A stretch of DNA of 64,000 nt from Enterobacter mori (GTDB lineage Bacteria > Pseudomonadota > Gammaproteobacteria > Enterobacterales > Enterobacteriaceae). The position numbers and the translations under genes were made by a program. The notes beneath the pieces are model-generated. The model saw only the letters and a list, made by a program, of their open reading frames with translations, was not told the origin of the DNA and did no database searches. Of this stretch, positions 1 through 8,273 are shown in pieces. Position 1 is the first letter of the stretch; each line of letters opens with the position of its first letter. The stretch is taken from positions 3,534,001 to 3,598,000 of the forward strand of contig NZ_CP104285.1 of the NCBI RefSeq assembly GCF_025244905.1, in the 5' to 3' direction.

Positions 1-242
1 AATAACCTGCTAAGAGCCCTCTCTCCCTAGCTTCCGCTCTTAAGACGGGGATAAAGAGAGGTCAAACCCAAAAGAGATCGCGCGGATGCCCTGCCTGGGG
101 TTGAAGTGCTAAAACTAATCAGGCTAGTTCGTTAGTGGCGTGTCTGTCCGCAGCTGGCGTGCGAATGTAAAGACAAACTAAGCATGTAGTACCGAGGATG
201 TAGAAATTTCGGACGCGGGTTCAACTCCCGCCAGCTCCACCA
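1..242 (+). ncRNA. ssrA: tmRNA, 3' part (5' end outside window)
   Basis: The sequence matches the 3' two thirds of enterobacterial tmRNA. It begins within or just after the stop codon of the tag reading frame (TAATAACCTGC), continues through the pseudoknot region, and ends in the tRNA-like acceptor arm with GTTCAACTCCCGCC and CCA encoded at 240-242. tmRNA with SmpB rescues stalled ribosomes and tags the unfinished protein for proteolysis. The tag-coding part lies upstream of the window. The acceptor end of ssrA is a common integration site for prophages and islands, but no integrase gene follows here. Confidence 0.97.
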
Positions 243-286
243 AAATTCTCCATCGGCGATCACCAGAGTCGACTGATGAAGTCCTG

Positions 287-322
287 AAAGCCCGCACGGC
301 GCAAGCCCTGCGGGCTTTTTTG
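287..322 (+). terminator. rho-independent terminator of ssrA
   Basis: AAAGCCCGCA at 287-296 pairs with TGCGGGCTTT at 309-318 and is followed by a run of T. It lies 45 bases after the CCA end of tmRNA, as expected for its terminator. Confidence 0.9.
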
Positions 323-497
323 TGTCTGCAGTTACTCTGGATTGATGGTTTACCTTACGAAAAAGAACCTGCCACCTGCGTATGTTACGAAAGCATTCAG
401 GTAGAAGTAGCCTGCTATTTACTTGTGATAAAACAATCTACTTCATCCATAACACCATCACTTCGTGGCAGACCGGTTTTGATGCCAGACCGTTCTA
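323..497. other. stretch without a recognisable gene
   Basis: Between the tmRNA terminator and the hairpin that ends the next operon I see no gene, integrase, or copy of the tmRNA 3' end. Short open frames here have no ribosome binding site and resemble nothing known to me. Confidence 0.6.
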
Positions 498-519
498 CTA
501 CCGACCCGAAGGTCGGTAG
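498..519 (-). terminator. hairpin with UUCG loop, downstream of the aldo/keto reductase operon
   Basis: CTACCGACC and GGTCGGTAG form a perfect 9-bp stem. On the minus strand the loop is TTCG closed by C-G, a very stable tetraloop. It lies 15 bases after the stop of the reductase gene. No real T run follows, so it may protect the mRNA 3' end or be a weak terminator. Confidence 0.6.
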
Positions 520-534
520 ATGTTATTACTCCCA

Positions 535-1521
535 TTACCACGCGTAAGCTTCAGGTGCTTCCCCGCCCGGTCCTGGCCAGATGGCATCCAGTTTTTTCAG
601 CGTTTCAGGGGTCAAGGTTACGCAAAGCGCATTGAGATTCTGGCGAAGCTGTTCAACCGTGCGTGGCCCGCTGAGCACGCTGGTGACGACCGGATTTTGA
701 AGTAACCAGGCAAGCGCAACGTCAGGCGGTGTTTCACCTATTTCATCGCAAAGCTGCTCCCAGGCTTCCAGCTGCGGCCGCAGATGATTGATTCGCGCCT
801 GCATATGCGGTGCGGCCCTGCGCCCCTCCGCCATTTTACGCAGTACGCCGCCCAGCATCCCCATCCCTACCGGGCTCCAGGGAATCAAGCCAATGCCGTA
901 ATGGCGCAGTGCCGGAATGACCTCCAGCTCAACCGTGCGCTGGGTCAGATTGTACAGGCTCTGCTCAGATGCCAGCCCCAGCAGGTTACGTGCGTCAGCC
1001 TTACATTGTGCGGTAGCAATGTCCCAGCCAGCAAAGTTACTGCTGCCCACGTAGCTGATTTTTCCCTCGCGGATCAACTGTTCCATAGCCTGCCAGATCT
1101 CCTCCCAGGGGGTGTTCCGGTCGATATGGTGCATCTGGTAGAGATCGATATGATCTGTTTTGAGCCTTTTCAGGCTGGCTTCACATGCCCGGCGAATATG
1201 GTAAGCGGACAGATATTTATCGTTCGGGCCCGTATCCATCGGCTGATAAACTTTTGTAGCCAGCACGATCCGGTCACGCTGGCCGCCGCGCGCCAGCCAG
1301 TTGCCGATGATCTCTTCGGATGTCCCGTACCCCTTTGCCATATCCGGCGACTGCGGCCCGCCGTAAACATCGGCGGTATCGAAAAAGTTGATACCCGCAT
1401 CCACAGCCTCATCCATGATCCTGAAACTGGTTGGCTCATCCGTCAGTTCACCGAAGTTCATGGTCCCGAGACCGATGCGGCTCACCCGCAGGCCAGTTCG
1501 GCCCAGATGTTTATAGTTCAT
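535..1521 (-). CDS. aldo/keto reductase
   Basis: A 328-residue NADPH-dependent aldo/keto reductase (TIM barrel), which reduces carbonyl compounds in the cytoplasm. The family tetrad is visible: Asp48 and Tyr53 (FFDTADVYG), Lys90 (ATK) and His131 (QMHH). The N-terminus LGRTGLRVSRIGLGTM is typical of the YajO/YghZ-like branch. The start is supported by AAGGAGTATGCGAC just upstream. It is the last gene of a minus-strand set: exporter, hydrolase, then this gene 25 bases further on. The setting, under a divergent LysR regulator, suggests detoxification or conversion of a small organic compound. The substrate cannot be told from the sequence. Confidence 0.88.
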   Translation of the reverse strand: MNYKHLGRTGLRVSRIGLGTMNFGELTDEPTSFRIMDEAVDAGINFFDTADVYGGPQSPDMAKGYGTSEEIIGNWLARGGQRDRIVLATKVYQPMDTGPNDKYLSAYHIRRACEASLKRLKTDHIDLYQMHHIDRNTPWEEIWQAMEQLIREGKISYVGSSNFAGWDIATAQCKADARNLLGLASEQSLYNLTQRTVELEVIPALRHYGIGLIPWSPVGMGMLGGVLRKMAEGRRAAPHMQARINHLRPQLEAWEQLCDEIGETPPDVALAWLLQNPVVTSVLSGPRTVEQLRQNLNALCVTLTPETLKKLDAIWPGPGGEAPEAYAW

Positions 1522-1546
1522 GTCGCATACTCCTTAACTGAACGTG

Positions 1547-2575
1547 TTATTTCAGGTTCTTACGGAAAAAGTCTGTCAGTTTGTCGAAGGGGATCACGTC
1601 CGTGCGGTCATACAGATCGACGTGCCCTGCCCCCGGGACGACATACAGTTCTTTAGGCTGAGCAGCGCGTTTGTAAGCGTCCTCGCTGAATTCTTTCGAA
1701 TGGGCCTGCTCGCCGGTAATAAAGAGCATCGGACGCGGTGAAATGGTTTCAATATCGTTAAACGGGTAGAAGTTCATAAACTTGCCGATACTGCTCAGCA
1801 TCGGTTTTGTCGTGAGTTCTTCTTTCTCGCCCTGCGGGGTGTAGCCGCCGCGTTCAGTGCGGTAGAAATCAAAGAACTCACGTTGAATTTCCGGCGTGGA
1901 AGCGTCCAGTTTGTTCACGGTGCCCGGAATGTACGCAGTCTCTCCCCTCTTAAACTCGGCAAACCGCTGCTCAATGGCCGACTGGATGAAGGCCTTACGC
2001 TGTTCCAGCGTCTGGGAATGGTTAAGGCCGTTACGGAACGCGGATCCCATGTCATACATGCTGACGGTGGCGATGGCTTTCATACGCGGGTCAATTTTTG
2101 CGGCGCTGACAACGAAGCTCCCACTGCCGCAGATGCCCAGCACGCCGATGTTCTTCGGATCAACAAACGGTTGTGTACTGAGGAAATCAACCGCCGCGCT
2201 GAAATCATCTGCGTAAATCTCCGGTGAAATCAGGTGCCCCGGCTTGCCTTCACTTTCTCCCCAGAACGAGAGATCGATAGCCAGCGTGACAAAACCCTGC
2301 TCCGCCAGCTTCTGCGCATACAGGTTTGAACTCTGTTCTTTGACCGCGCCCATCGGGTGGCCCACGACGATCGCCGGGGTTTTGGCGTTCTGATCGATCG
2401 TTTTCGGGATAAACAAATTGCCGACCACGTTCATCTGATACTGGTTTTTAAAGGCGACTTTCTGCTGCGTCACCTTTTCGCTTTTATAAAAGTTATCCGC
2501 GCCTCTGGACATATCCGCCGCGGAGGCGGCAAATGCACTGATGAGCATCCCCAGGGCTAACGAAAATTTATTCAT
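1547..2575 (-). CDS. exported alpha/beta hydrolase (dienelactone hydrolase-like)
   Basis: The likely start is the Met of MNKFSLALGMLISAFAASA, a classical Sec signal peptide of about 20 residues preceded by AAGGAAACC. The open frame extends 13 codons further upstream but lacks a good site there. The protein has 342 residues. HPMGA lies in the oxyanion region. The nucleophile elbow reads GICGSG, with Cys in place of the usual Ser, as in dienelactone hydrolases. An acidic residue near FITGEQ and His in PGAGHVD complete a plausible triad. The product is probably periplasmic, unlike most relatives. It lies between an exporter and a reductase in one transcription unit. Confidence 0.8.
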   Translation of the reverse strand: MNKFSLALGMLISAFAASAADMSRGADNFYKSEKVTQQKVAFKNQYQMNVVGNLFIPKTIDQNAKTPAIVVGHPMGAVKEQSSNLYAQKLAEQGFVTLAIDLSFWGESEGKPGHLISPEIYADDFSAAVDFLSTQPFVDPKNIGVLGICGSGSFVVSAAKIDPRMKAIATVSMYDMGSAFRNGLNHSQTLEQRKAFIQSAIEQRFAEFKRGETAYIPGTVNKLDASTPEIQREFFDFYRTERGGYTPQGEKEELTTKPMLSSIGKFMNFYPFNDIETISPRPMLFITGEQAHSKEFSEDAYKRAAQPKELYVVPGAGHVDLYDRTDVIPFDKLTDFFRKNLK

Positions 2576-2588
2576 GATGGTTTCCTTG

Positions 2589-3818
2589 TCAGGACGAGTG
2601 TGATGAATGGCCACCGGCAGACGCGTCTGCTCGTGAGGTCAGGAAAATCAATACGGTTGCGGTAATCAGCATCCCTGCGCTGGCCAGGAAGGTACTCTGG
2701 TAGCCGTGATGGTCGAAAAGCAGGCCGCCCACCGTCGAACCCAGCGCAATGGAAAGTTGCACCATCGCCACCATCAGCCCGCCGCCCGCTTCGGCATCCT
2801 GGGGGAACGTGCGTGGAACCCATGCCCACCATCCCACGGGCGCGGCGGTTGAAATCAGCCCCCACAGCCCGAGCAACGCCGTTACGATGACCGCCTGGCT
2901 GCCGAAGGCGATCAGGGCCAGCGCGACGATCGCCATTAGCACCGGGATCGCCATCAGGGTCGGGTAGAATCCGCGCGTCAACACCCGGCCAATCAGCGTC
3001 GTGCCGATGAAGCCCCCAATGCCGATGACCAGCAGGATGAGGGTCACCGCTGAGGCGTCCACCTTCGTAATCGCCTCAAGGAAAGGCCGGATATAGGTAA
3101 AGAGCGTGAATTGCCCCATAAAGAAGATCCCAACGCCCATCATGCCCAGCGTGACCACCCGGCGGCGAAACAGCGTGAAGACGTTGCCAGTCCCCAGAGG
3201 CCGTCGGGTAACCGGCATGGAGGGCAGGCTGAGCAATTGCCAGATAAACGCGACGATGGCTACGGGCAACAGGCAGAAGAAGGCTCCCCGCCAGCCGATG
3301 ACCGAACCCAGCCAGCTGCCCAAAGGGGCTGCCACAACGGTTGCCAGCGCATTGCCGCCGTTGAAAATAGCCAGCGCCAGCGGAACGCGATGTACCGGCA
3401 CCAGACGCATAGCCGTCGCCGCCGACATCGACCAGAACCCGCCGACCACAATGCCAATCAGGGCCCGGCCCGTCATATAGGTCAGGTAGTTGTGTGCCAG
3501 CGCAATGACGGCTCCGGAAAGCGCCATGATGCACGTCAGGCCGAGCAGCAGAGTTTTCCGGTTAAGCGTGCCAGCCAGCCGGGATATGAACAGGCTGGTC
3601 ACCACCGCAAACGCGCCGGAAATAGCGATCCCCTGCCCGGCCAAGCCTTCGGTGACGTTCAGGGACTGCGCCATCGGCGTCAGGAGACTGACCGGCATAA
3701 ATTCGGAGGCGATCAGGACGAAGACGCACAGCGTCATAGCAAACACGCCGCTCCAGTGAGCCTGTTGTTTTTCACTTACTCCGTTTTTGATTCCGGTTTC
3801 GGTTTTCTGATTACGCAT
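2589..3818 (-). CDS. MFS exporter, NepI-like
   Basis: A 409-residue protein of the major facilitator superfamily, DHA1 drug:H+ antiporter branch, with about 12 membrane segments. It closely resembles E. coli NepI (purine ribonucleoside efflux) in SEFMPVSLLTPMAQ, GGFWSMSAATAMRLVP and the PVGWWAW block near helix 10. AAAGG precedes the start. Its end leaves 13 bases before the hydrolase start, so the two genes are co-transcribed. Nucleoside efflux is the known role of the closest family; the real substrate here is unproven. Confidence 0.85.
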   Translation of the reverse strand: MRNQKTETGIKNGVSEKQQAHWSGVFAMTLCVFVLIASEFMPVSLLTPMAQSLNVTEGLAGQGIAISGAFAVVTSLFISRLAGTLNRKTLLLGLTCIMALSGAVIALAHNYLTYMTGRALIGIVVGGFWSMSAATAMRLVPVHRVPLALAIFNGGNALATVVAAPLGSWLGSVIGWRGAFFCLLPVAIVAFIWQLLSLPSMPVTRRPLGTGNVFTLFRRRVVTLGMMGVGIFFMGQFTLFTYIRPFLEAITKVDASAVTLILLVIGIGGFIGTTLIGRVLTRGFYPTLMAIPVLMAIVALALIAFGSQAVIVTALLGLWGLISTAAPVGWWAWVPRTFPQDAEAGGGLMVAMVQLSIALGSTVGGLLFDHHGYQSTFLASAGMLITATVLIFLTSRADASAGGHSSHSS

Positions 3819-3972
3819 TTAGCCTTTCTTTTCTGTTGGTAGTGCGATGCCCTCCCCGGGACTCCAGGGATCAGGAACGTCGTAAAATGGAAACGATCGT
3901 TATGGCATCAACGGCGCTTCACGATGCATGCTTTGCCTGTCGTTTAGCGTTGACTTTTTCATCGCATAATTG

Positions 3973-3985
3973 TTACCAATAGGTA
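3973..3985. promoter_or_regulatory. candidate LysR operator between exporter and regulator genes
   Basis: TTACCAATAGGTA fits the LysR T-N11-A pattern, with TACC/GGTA arms around AATA. It lies 70 bases before the regulator start in the 236-base divergent region 3819-4054, which otherwise holds only promoter-type AT-rich DNA. Confidence 0.5.
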
Positions 3986-4054
3986 GCGGCGAAACTAGCT
4001 AATGAATGCTTAATAGCCTTATAAGTAAAATTTATAAATTGACCGGAAACAAAC

Positions 4055-4963
4055 ATGGCCAGACGCAACCTCAACGATTTACTCTCTTTCGTCACCGTGG
4101 CGCGGGAAGGCAGTTTTACGCGTGCCGCCGCGCAGCTTGGCGTGACGCAGCCCGCGCTGAGCCAGGCAATTTCCGGGCTGGAAGAGCGAATGCAAATCCG
4201 CCTGCTGACGCGGACCACTCGCAGCGTCTCCCCGACGGCCGCAGGCGAGCGCCTGCTGCAGTCGGTGGGCCATCGTATTGACGAGATAGAGGCTGAGCTG
4301 GACATGCTGACCGAACTGCGGGACAAACCCGCGGGGACGGTGCGCATCACCTGCGGGCCGAACGTGCTGAAAACGACTCTGCTGCCCAAGCTGACGCCGC
4401 TACTGCGCGAATATCCGGATATCCATATCGAGTTCGATGCTAACCACGGGTTCCGGGACATCGTGGCGGATCGGTTTGATGCGGGCGTGCGGCTTGGCGA
4501 TACGATCGATAAAGATATGATAGCGATGCCCATCGGCCCGAAACTGCGTATGGCGGCGGCGGCCTCGCCAGATTATTTCGAGCGATACCCGGTGCCGCAA
4601 ACGCCTCATGATCTAACGCAGCATCAGTGTATTAATATGCGCATGGTCCGCTCCGGTGGGATTTACGTCTGGGAATTTGATCATAAGGGAGGAGAGCTGA
4701 ACGTCCGGGTTAACGGACAGCTGACGTTTAATACGTCGGAACATGTTGTCGACGCCGCGCTGGCAGGGTTAGGCATCGCCTTTTTACCCGAAGAGGAGTT
4801 CGGCCCACACATCAAAGAGGGCCGTCTCGTACGCGTGCTTGAGTCCTGGTGTCATCCATTTCCGGGCTACTATCTTTATTATCCCAGCCGCAAGCAGCCT
4901 TCCCCGGCCTTTTCACTTGTTGTTGATGCGCTGCGCATTAAGCGGAAAAGCTTATTCACTTAA
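4055..4963 (+). CDS. LysR-family transcriptional regulator
   Basis: A 302-residue LysR regulator. The winged helix-turn-helix occupies residues 1-65 (LLSFVTVAREGSFTRAAAQLGVT, QPALSQAI), followed by a linker helix and a substrate-binding domain from about residue 90. GGAAAC precedes the ATG. It is divergent from the exporter-hydrolase-reductase unit and is probably its regulator. It resembles E. coli regulators of the DmlR/YafC type. Its 3' end overlaps the convergent YciI-like gene by 4 bases. Confidence 0.9.
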   Translation: MARRNLNDLLSFVTVAREGSFTRAAAQLGVTQPALSQAISGLEERMQIRLLTRTTRSVSPTAAGERLLQSVGHRIDEIEAELDMLTELRDKPAGTVRITCGPNVLKTTLLPKLTPLLREYPDIHIEFDANHGFRDIVADRFDAGVRLGDTIDKDMIAMPIGPKLRMAAAASPDYFERYPVPQTPHDLTQHQCINMRMVRSGGIYVWEFDHKGGELNVRVNGQLTFNTSEHVVDAALAGLGIAFLPEEEFGPHIKEGRLVRVLESWCHPFPGYYLYYPSRKQPSPAFSLVVDALRIKRKSLFT

Positions 4964-5253
4964 CTATTTTTCTTAAAATCTTCTGCAATAAGCTTCGGAA
5001 TAAATTCACGTACGTCATACCGTGCAAAACCGGGATAATAGCAGTCTTCCTCCAGAATGGACTGTAATTCATCCTTACCGCTTACCTGAGCGAAAATAAC
5101 CCCCGCATGAGCGTCAGTGTCAATATAGGGGCCAAGCATCAGAAATTTTCCATTATTAAAATATTTTTCCAGCCATCTTACGTGAGCCGGAAACATTTCA
5201 TTCTGAGTTTGTTCGGTTACATCAGAATTCACCGTGATATTAATTATAAACAT
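4960..5253 (-). CDS. YciI-like domain protein
   Basis: A 97-residue single-domain protein with the alpha-beta fold pattern of the YCII family. It has the conserved His in HVRWLEKYF near residue 24 and an Asp pair in GPYIDTDAHAGV. These residues line a putative active site in family structures, and the function is generally unknown. It overlaps the end of the LysR gene convergently and lies upstream of the minus-strand reductase-SDR pair without clear coupling. Confidence 0.75.
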   Translation of the reverse strand: MFIINITVNSDVTEQTQNEMFPAHVRWLEKYFNNGKFLMLGPYIDTDAHAGVIFAQVSGKDELQSILEEDCYYPGFARYDVREFIPKLIAEDFKKNS

Positions 5254-5297
5254 TAGTAACCCTTATAAGCTGTCAGTACAGAATTGTTCGAACCGGA

Positions 5298-5858
5298 TCA
5301 GGCAATGTTGCTTCTGATAGCCTCAAGCAGGCGGGCAGCATGTTCACGAGCAGAATGTCTTTGGGCAGACCGTTTTTCTTCATCTTCCCGGCCTGTGTAA
5401 CTCACGCCATGCGTATAGATAGCGCCCGCATAATCAAGATTGCACAGTGCTGCCGTTGTCTCAAACTGGGACAAATATTCTTCAATTGTATGGCCAAAGA
5501 AACCGGACGCAGCGTAGGCCACTTCCGGCGCGCCAGTTGTGAAAGAAAGCAGAAGCTTTTTACCGCCAAGCTTTGCCGTTGAGCCGTGTGCAAACCCGTG
5601 AACAAATACTTCATCCACCCATAACTTCATAATACCGGGCAGTGAATACCATGAGAAAGGGAACTGCCAGACAATCAAATCGGCGTCTAATAACGCCTGC
5701 TGTTCGGCATTAATATCAAACTGGTAGGCAGGATAAAGCGCATCGAGACGTCGAATATTTACGTCCGGTAATGCCCTGGCGACCTCATCAAGGATCGTAG
5801 CATTCGCCAGGGAGGCGTTAAGATTCGGATGACCTGAAACAATAAGCACATTTTTCAT
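5298..5858 (-). CDS. flavodoxin-fold NAD(P)H oxidoreductase (KefF/MdaB-like)
   Basis: The start at MKNVLIVSGHPN has AGGTAAC upstream and gives 186 residues; a longer frame upstream is only read-through of the SDR remnant region. SGHPNLNASLAN forms the phosphate-binding loop for FMN or FAD, and WQFPFSWYSLPGIMKLWVDE is the flavin-binding signature of the NQO1/KefF family. TTGAP follows further on. The likely reaction is two-electron reduction of quinones or similar electrophiles. The start lies 7 bases after the stop of the truncated SDR frame, which implies they were one operon. Confidence 0.85.
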   Translation of the reverse strand: MKNVLIVSGHPNLNASLANATILDEVARALPDVNIRRLDALYPAYQFDINAEQQALLDADLIVWQFPFSWYSLPGIMKLWVDEVFVHGFAHGSTAKLGGKKLLLSFTTGAPEVAYAASGFFGHTIEEYLSQFETTAALCNLDYAGAIYTHGVSYTGREDEEKRSAQRHSAREHAARLLEAIRSNIA

Positions 5859-5865
5859 TAGATTG

Positions 5866-6051
5866 TTACCTGTAATATGCTGAATAAATACTGAAACCAC
5901 CGTCCACGGTGATATCAGAACCCGTGATGAAGCAAGCTTCATCGGATGCCTGGCAGGCCACCGCAGGGGCAATATCCTGCGGAGTCCCAAAATGTCCGAG
6001 CGGCGCCGGTAGCCAATATAGATAGTTCACGAAAGCGCGAGTAGACTGCAT
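5866..6051 (-). pseudogene. short-chain dehydrogenase with large internal deletion
   Basis: This 61-codon frame encodes only the C-terminal end of a classical SDR: APLGHFGTPQDIAPAV, then ASDEACFITGSDITVDGGFS. The cofactor loop, NNAG and YxxxK are missing, so it cannot be an active dehydrogenase. A start (MQSTRAF) with an AGGTG site 5 bases upstream remains, suggesting that an internal stretch of about 180 codons was lost while the gene's own start survived. Translation may still be coupled to the reductase gene 7 bases downstream. Confidence 0.75.
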
Positions 6052-6064
6052 TAGTCACCTAAAC

Positions 6065-6083
6065 TATTAACCAGAAGTTAATA
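6065..6083. promoter_or_regulatory. inverted repeat, candidate LysR operator
   Basis: TATTAAC and GTTAATA are perfect 7-bp arms around CAGAA. The repeat ends at the base before the regulator ATG and contains T-N11-A. It fills most of the 32-base gap between the divergent starts, so binding would affect both genes. Confidence 0.6.
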
Positions 6084-6986
6084 ATGGATAACGCAACTTA
6101 CGGTCAGCTGACCATCTTTCACGTTATTGCCCGCGAGGGGAGCATTTCTGCTGCAGCACGAAAGCTGAGCGTGACGACGCCTTCCGTCAGTAAGTCACTG
6201 AGGCTTCTTGAAGCTAAAACCGGCGTTCCGTTATTTACGCGTACCACACGGAGAATCAGTCTTACTGAAGCAGGAAGGAATCTGTTACTGAAAACAAAAG
6301 ATGCGATCGCCACGCTAGATCTGGCGATGGAAGACATCCAGAGTCTGGGTGAAATTCCTGCAGGGCCAGTCAGGATCACGCTCTCTCGCTTCGCCTACCA
6401 ACTCATCGTAAAACCCCGACTTGCCGAATTCACCCTGGCCTATCCGGACATACAACTGGAGCTATCCATTAATGACGGCGCGGTCAGTCTTGTTGAGGAG
6501 GGCTTCGATCTGGGGGTTCGTTTTGGGGATACGGTCAGCGAAGGGATGGTCGTGAAAAAAATCCATCCGGCATTCAAAATGGGCCTTTACGCTTCAGAAG
6601 CTTATCTCAGACAATATGGCCTGCCTGAACAGCCTGGCGATCTCACTGACCACCGGTTAATCACCTACAGGTTTACCACCTCGAATCGCCTTTCACCCTT
6701 ACAGCTCGTTGAAGATGGCCTGTCCATAACCCCTGAGATCGCGCCAGTGATGATCTGTAACGACATTGACGCCGTATGCGATGCAGTCAGGGCCGGCATT
6801 GGTATTGGTCGTATTTTTGAACCCCTGCATGCCGGTATGGCGGACTCCCGGGATCTTAAACCCATACTGCAGGAATACTGGCCAATGTATCCGGCGGTGT
6901 ATTTTTACTATCTGCAGAATACACAGCGAGTGAAGCGGGTGCAGGCAGTTATCAACTTCTTTGATTGCGCTAAAAAAAATCAGTAA
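6084..6986 (+). CDS. LysR-family transcriptional regulator
   Basis: A 300-residue LysR regulator. The N-terminal helix-turn-helix is in FHVIAREGSISAAARKLSVTTPSVSKSL, and the effector domain starts at about residue 90 (GPVRITLSRFAYQLIV). AGAAG precedes the start. It is divergent from the SDR remnant and reductase, the usual layout for a regulator and its target. With the SDR damaged, the reductase may be the remaining target. Confidence 0.9.
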   Translation: MDNATYGQLTIFHVIAREGSISAAARKLSVTTPSVSKSLRLLEAKTGVPLFTRTTRRISLTEAGRNLLLKTKDAIATLDLAMEDIQSLGEIPAGPVRITLSRFAYQLIVKPRLAEFTLAYPDIQLELSINDGAVSLVEEGFDLGVRFGDTVSEGMVVKKIHPAFKMGLYASEAYLRQYGLPEQPGDLTDHRLITYRFTTSNRLSPLQLVEDGLSITPEIAPVMICNDIDAVCDAVRAGIGIGRIFEPLHAGMADSRDLKPILQEYWPMYPAVYFYYLQNTQRVKRVQAVINFFDCAKKNQ

Positions 6987-7254
6987 GTATTTCGTCCTGG
7001 TACCAGGGGGTTATCATCTGAAAGAAAGTGACATTCAATATCAAATCTGGCACGCAGCATACGACCTACATGAGCCAGGGCCCGAGCGGAAGTTCAATCT
7101 TTTTTGTCAGCCCCTCGGGGATTATTTCCGCTGTCCCGAAGATAATAGCGCCTTCGCGGCATCCATTCTTTTACAGTTTTTTCCTAAAGCCGCTTCGCTT
7201 CATCTGTGACATGCTGAATCACGCTCATAACCGATAACGTTAAATGAGGATATT
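6987..7254. other. intergenic stretch, no recognised gene
   Basis: Two overlapping open frames (82 and 69 codons) start around 6961-7028. They lack good ribosome sites and recognisable domains. A phrase rich in Ser, Gly and Pro at about 7030-7150 could be a decayed gene fragment, but I cannot assign it. The last 15 bases carry the ribosome site of the next gene (TGAGGAT). Confidence 0.5.
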
Positions 7255-7611
7255 ATGAAAAAAACAATTATTGCATTATCTGCTGTTCTGCTGGCTTCCC
7301 CAGTTTTTGCTGCGACCACACATGCAACTGACGACACTGTCGCTGCGGCGAAAGCGAACGCCAACGACGCGAAGCAAAAACTGCACGAAGAGCAGAACAA
7401 AGGTGAAGAACTGAAGCTGAAACAGAAGCATGCTGCGGAAGGTAAAAGCGAAAGCGTTGGCAGCAAGGTCAGCGAAGACACCCAGAAAGCCTGGCATAAA
7501 ACCAAAGAAGGCACAGAGAAGGGGTGGGATGCCACCAAAGAGGGTGCTGAGAAAGGCTGGAATAAAACCAAAGAAGGTGCCAGCGCTCTTGAAAAAAAAG
7601 TGACTGAGTAA
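7255..7611 (+). CDS. small periplasmic protein with 11-residue repeats
   Basis: A 118-residue protein with a clear Sec signal peptide (MKKTIIALSAVLLASPVFA). The mature part is very hydrophilic, rich in Lys, Glu, Ala and Gly. A coiled or helical charged segment is followed by three 11-residue units of the kind KTKEGTEKGWD, ATKEGAEKGWN, KTKEGASALEK. Such 11-mers resemble group 3 LEA proteins and some enterobacterial stress proteins, so a role in desiccation or envelope stress is possible but not shown. TGAGGAT precedes the ATG. The gene stands alone with its own terminator. Confidence 0.8.
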   Translation: MKKTIIALSAVLLASPVFAATTHATDDTVAAAKANANDAKQKLHEEQNKGEELKLKQKHAAEGKSESVGSKVSEDTQKAWHKTKEGTEKGWDATKEGAEKGWNKTKEGASALEKKVTE

Positions 7612-7627
7612 TTGTCACTCCCACGAT

Positions 7628-7652
7628 AAGGCCGCTTTTGCGGCCTTTTTTA
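7628..7652 (+). terminator. rho-independent terminator
   Basis: AAGGCCGC (7628-7635), TTTT loop, GCGGCCTT (7640-7647), then a run of six T. It closes the small periplasmic protein gene. Confidence 0.93.
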
Positions 7653-8273
7653 TTTACCCCTGTTCCTCTCTGATAATTCACTACGTCGATAGCAGAATTT
7701 CAATAAAACACCAGAAAATATTTCCCCGCCTCTTCAGACATAATATATCTTATATCAAAGATGTTACCCTATCTTAAATAACCTTTAAGCATCCATAAAT
7801 AACCCTGTCAAAATAACTAAATCACACATGACCTATCATTATTTATATGCGAAATAAAAACCGAATAATAAAAGATAAAAAACAAATTAAAAAACAACAA
7901 GTTACACAACAAAAAGCATAATAACAAGCACTGAAATAATACTTACCTCACAGACTTTACCTGTATTTAAGGAAGCATGGTTTGCATATCTTTCTTTTTC
8001 TGACTATATCATTTTCATGCGTCGAGGATTAAATCCTCTATTAATTACAGGGTTATATAGATTACGAAATACAAATAAACAAGATTCTCTTGAAAATAAT
8101 TACACTCGCTCTGATGTTGCCACTCTGATCCCTGGCGGGCATCGTACGCGCTAAAAATATTACGGTGAGGGCTGTTTAAACAACATCCACTCCGCCGGGG
8201 CGCGTTTCACCCTCCACAGAGAGATGGCTCGTCTTTCACGCGTTCACGACAACTCTGCTGGAGTAATCATTAA
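7653..8273 (+). promoter_or_regulatory. long AT-rich upstream region of the adhesin gene
   Basis: About 620 bases without a credible gene, mostly A and T from 7680 to 8100, unlike its GC-rich neighbours. Such DNA is a typical H-NS/StpA target. A perfect inverted repeat GAGGAT-TAA-ATCCTC lies at 8024-8038. The final 170 bases are of normal composition and probably form a long leader. TGGAG at 8260-8264 is the ribosome site. Salmonella bapA is controlled by CsgD; I could not identify a CsgD site here with confidence. Confidence 0.6.

Noticed and set aside
784..1656. 290-codon plus-strand frame opposite the aldo/keto reductase
   Set aside because: A shadow of the true minus-strand gene; composition is unlike protein and there is no start signal.
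6961..7237. Two overlapping frames of 82 and 69 codons after the second LysR gene
   Set aside because: No ribosome site or domain; the first one overlaps the LysR end. May be a decayed fragment.
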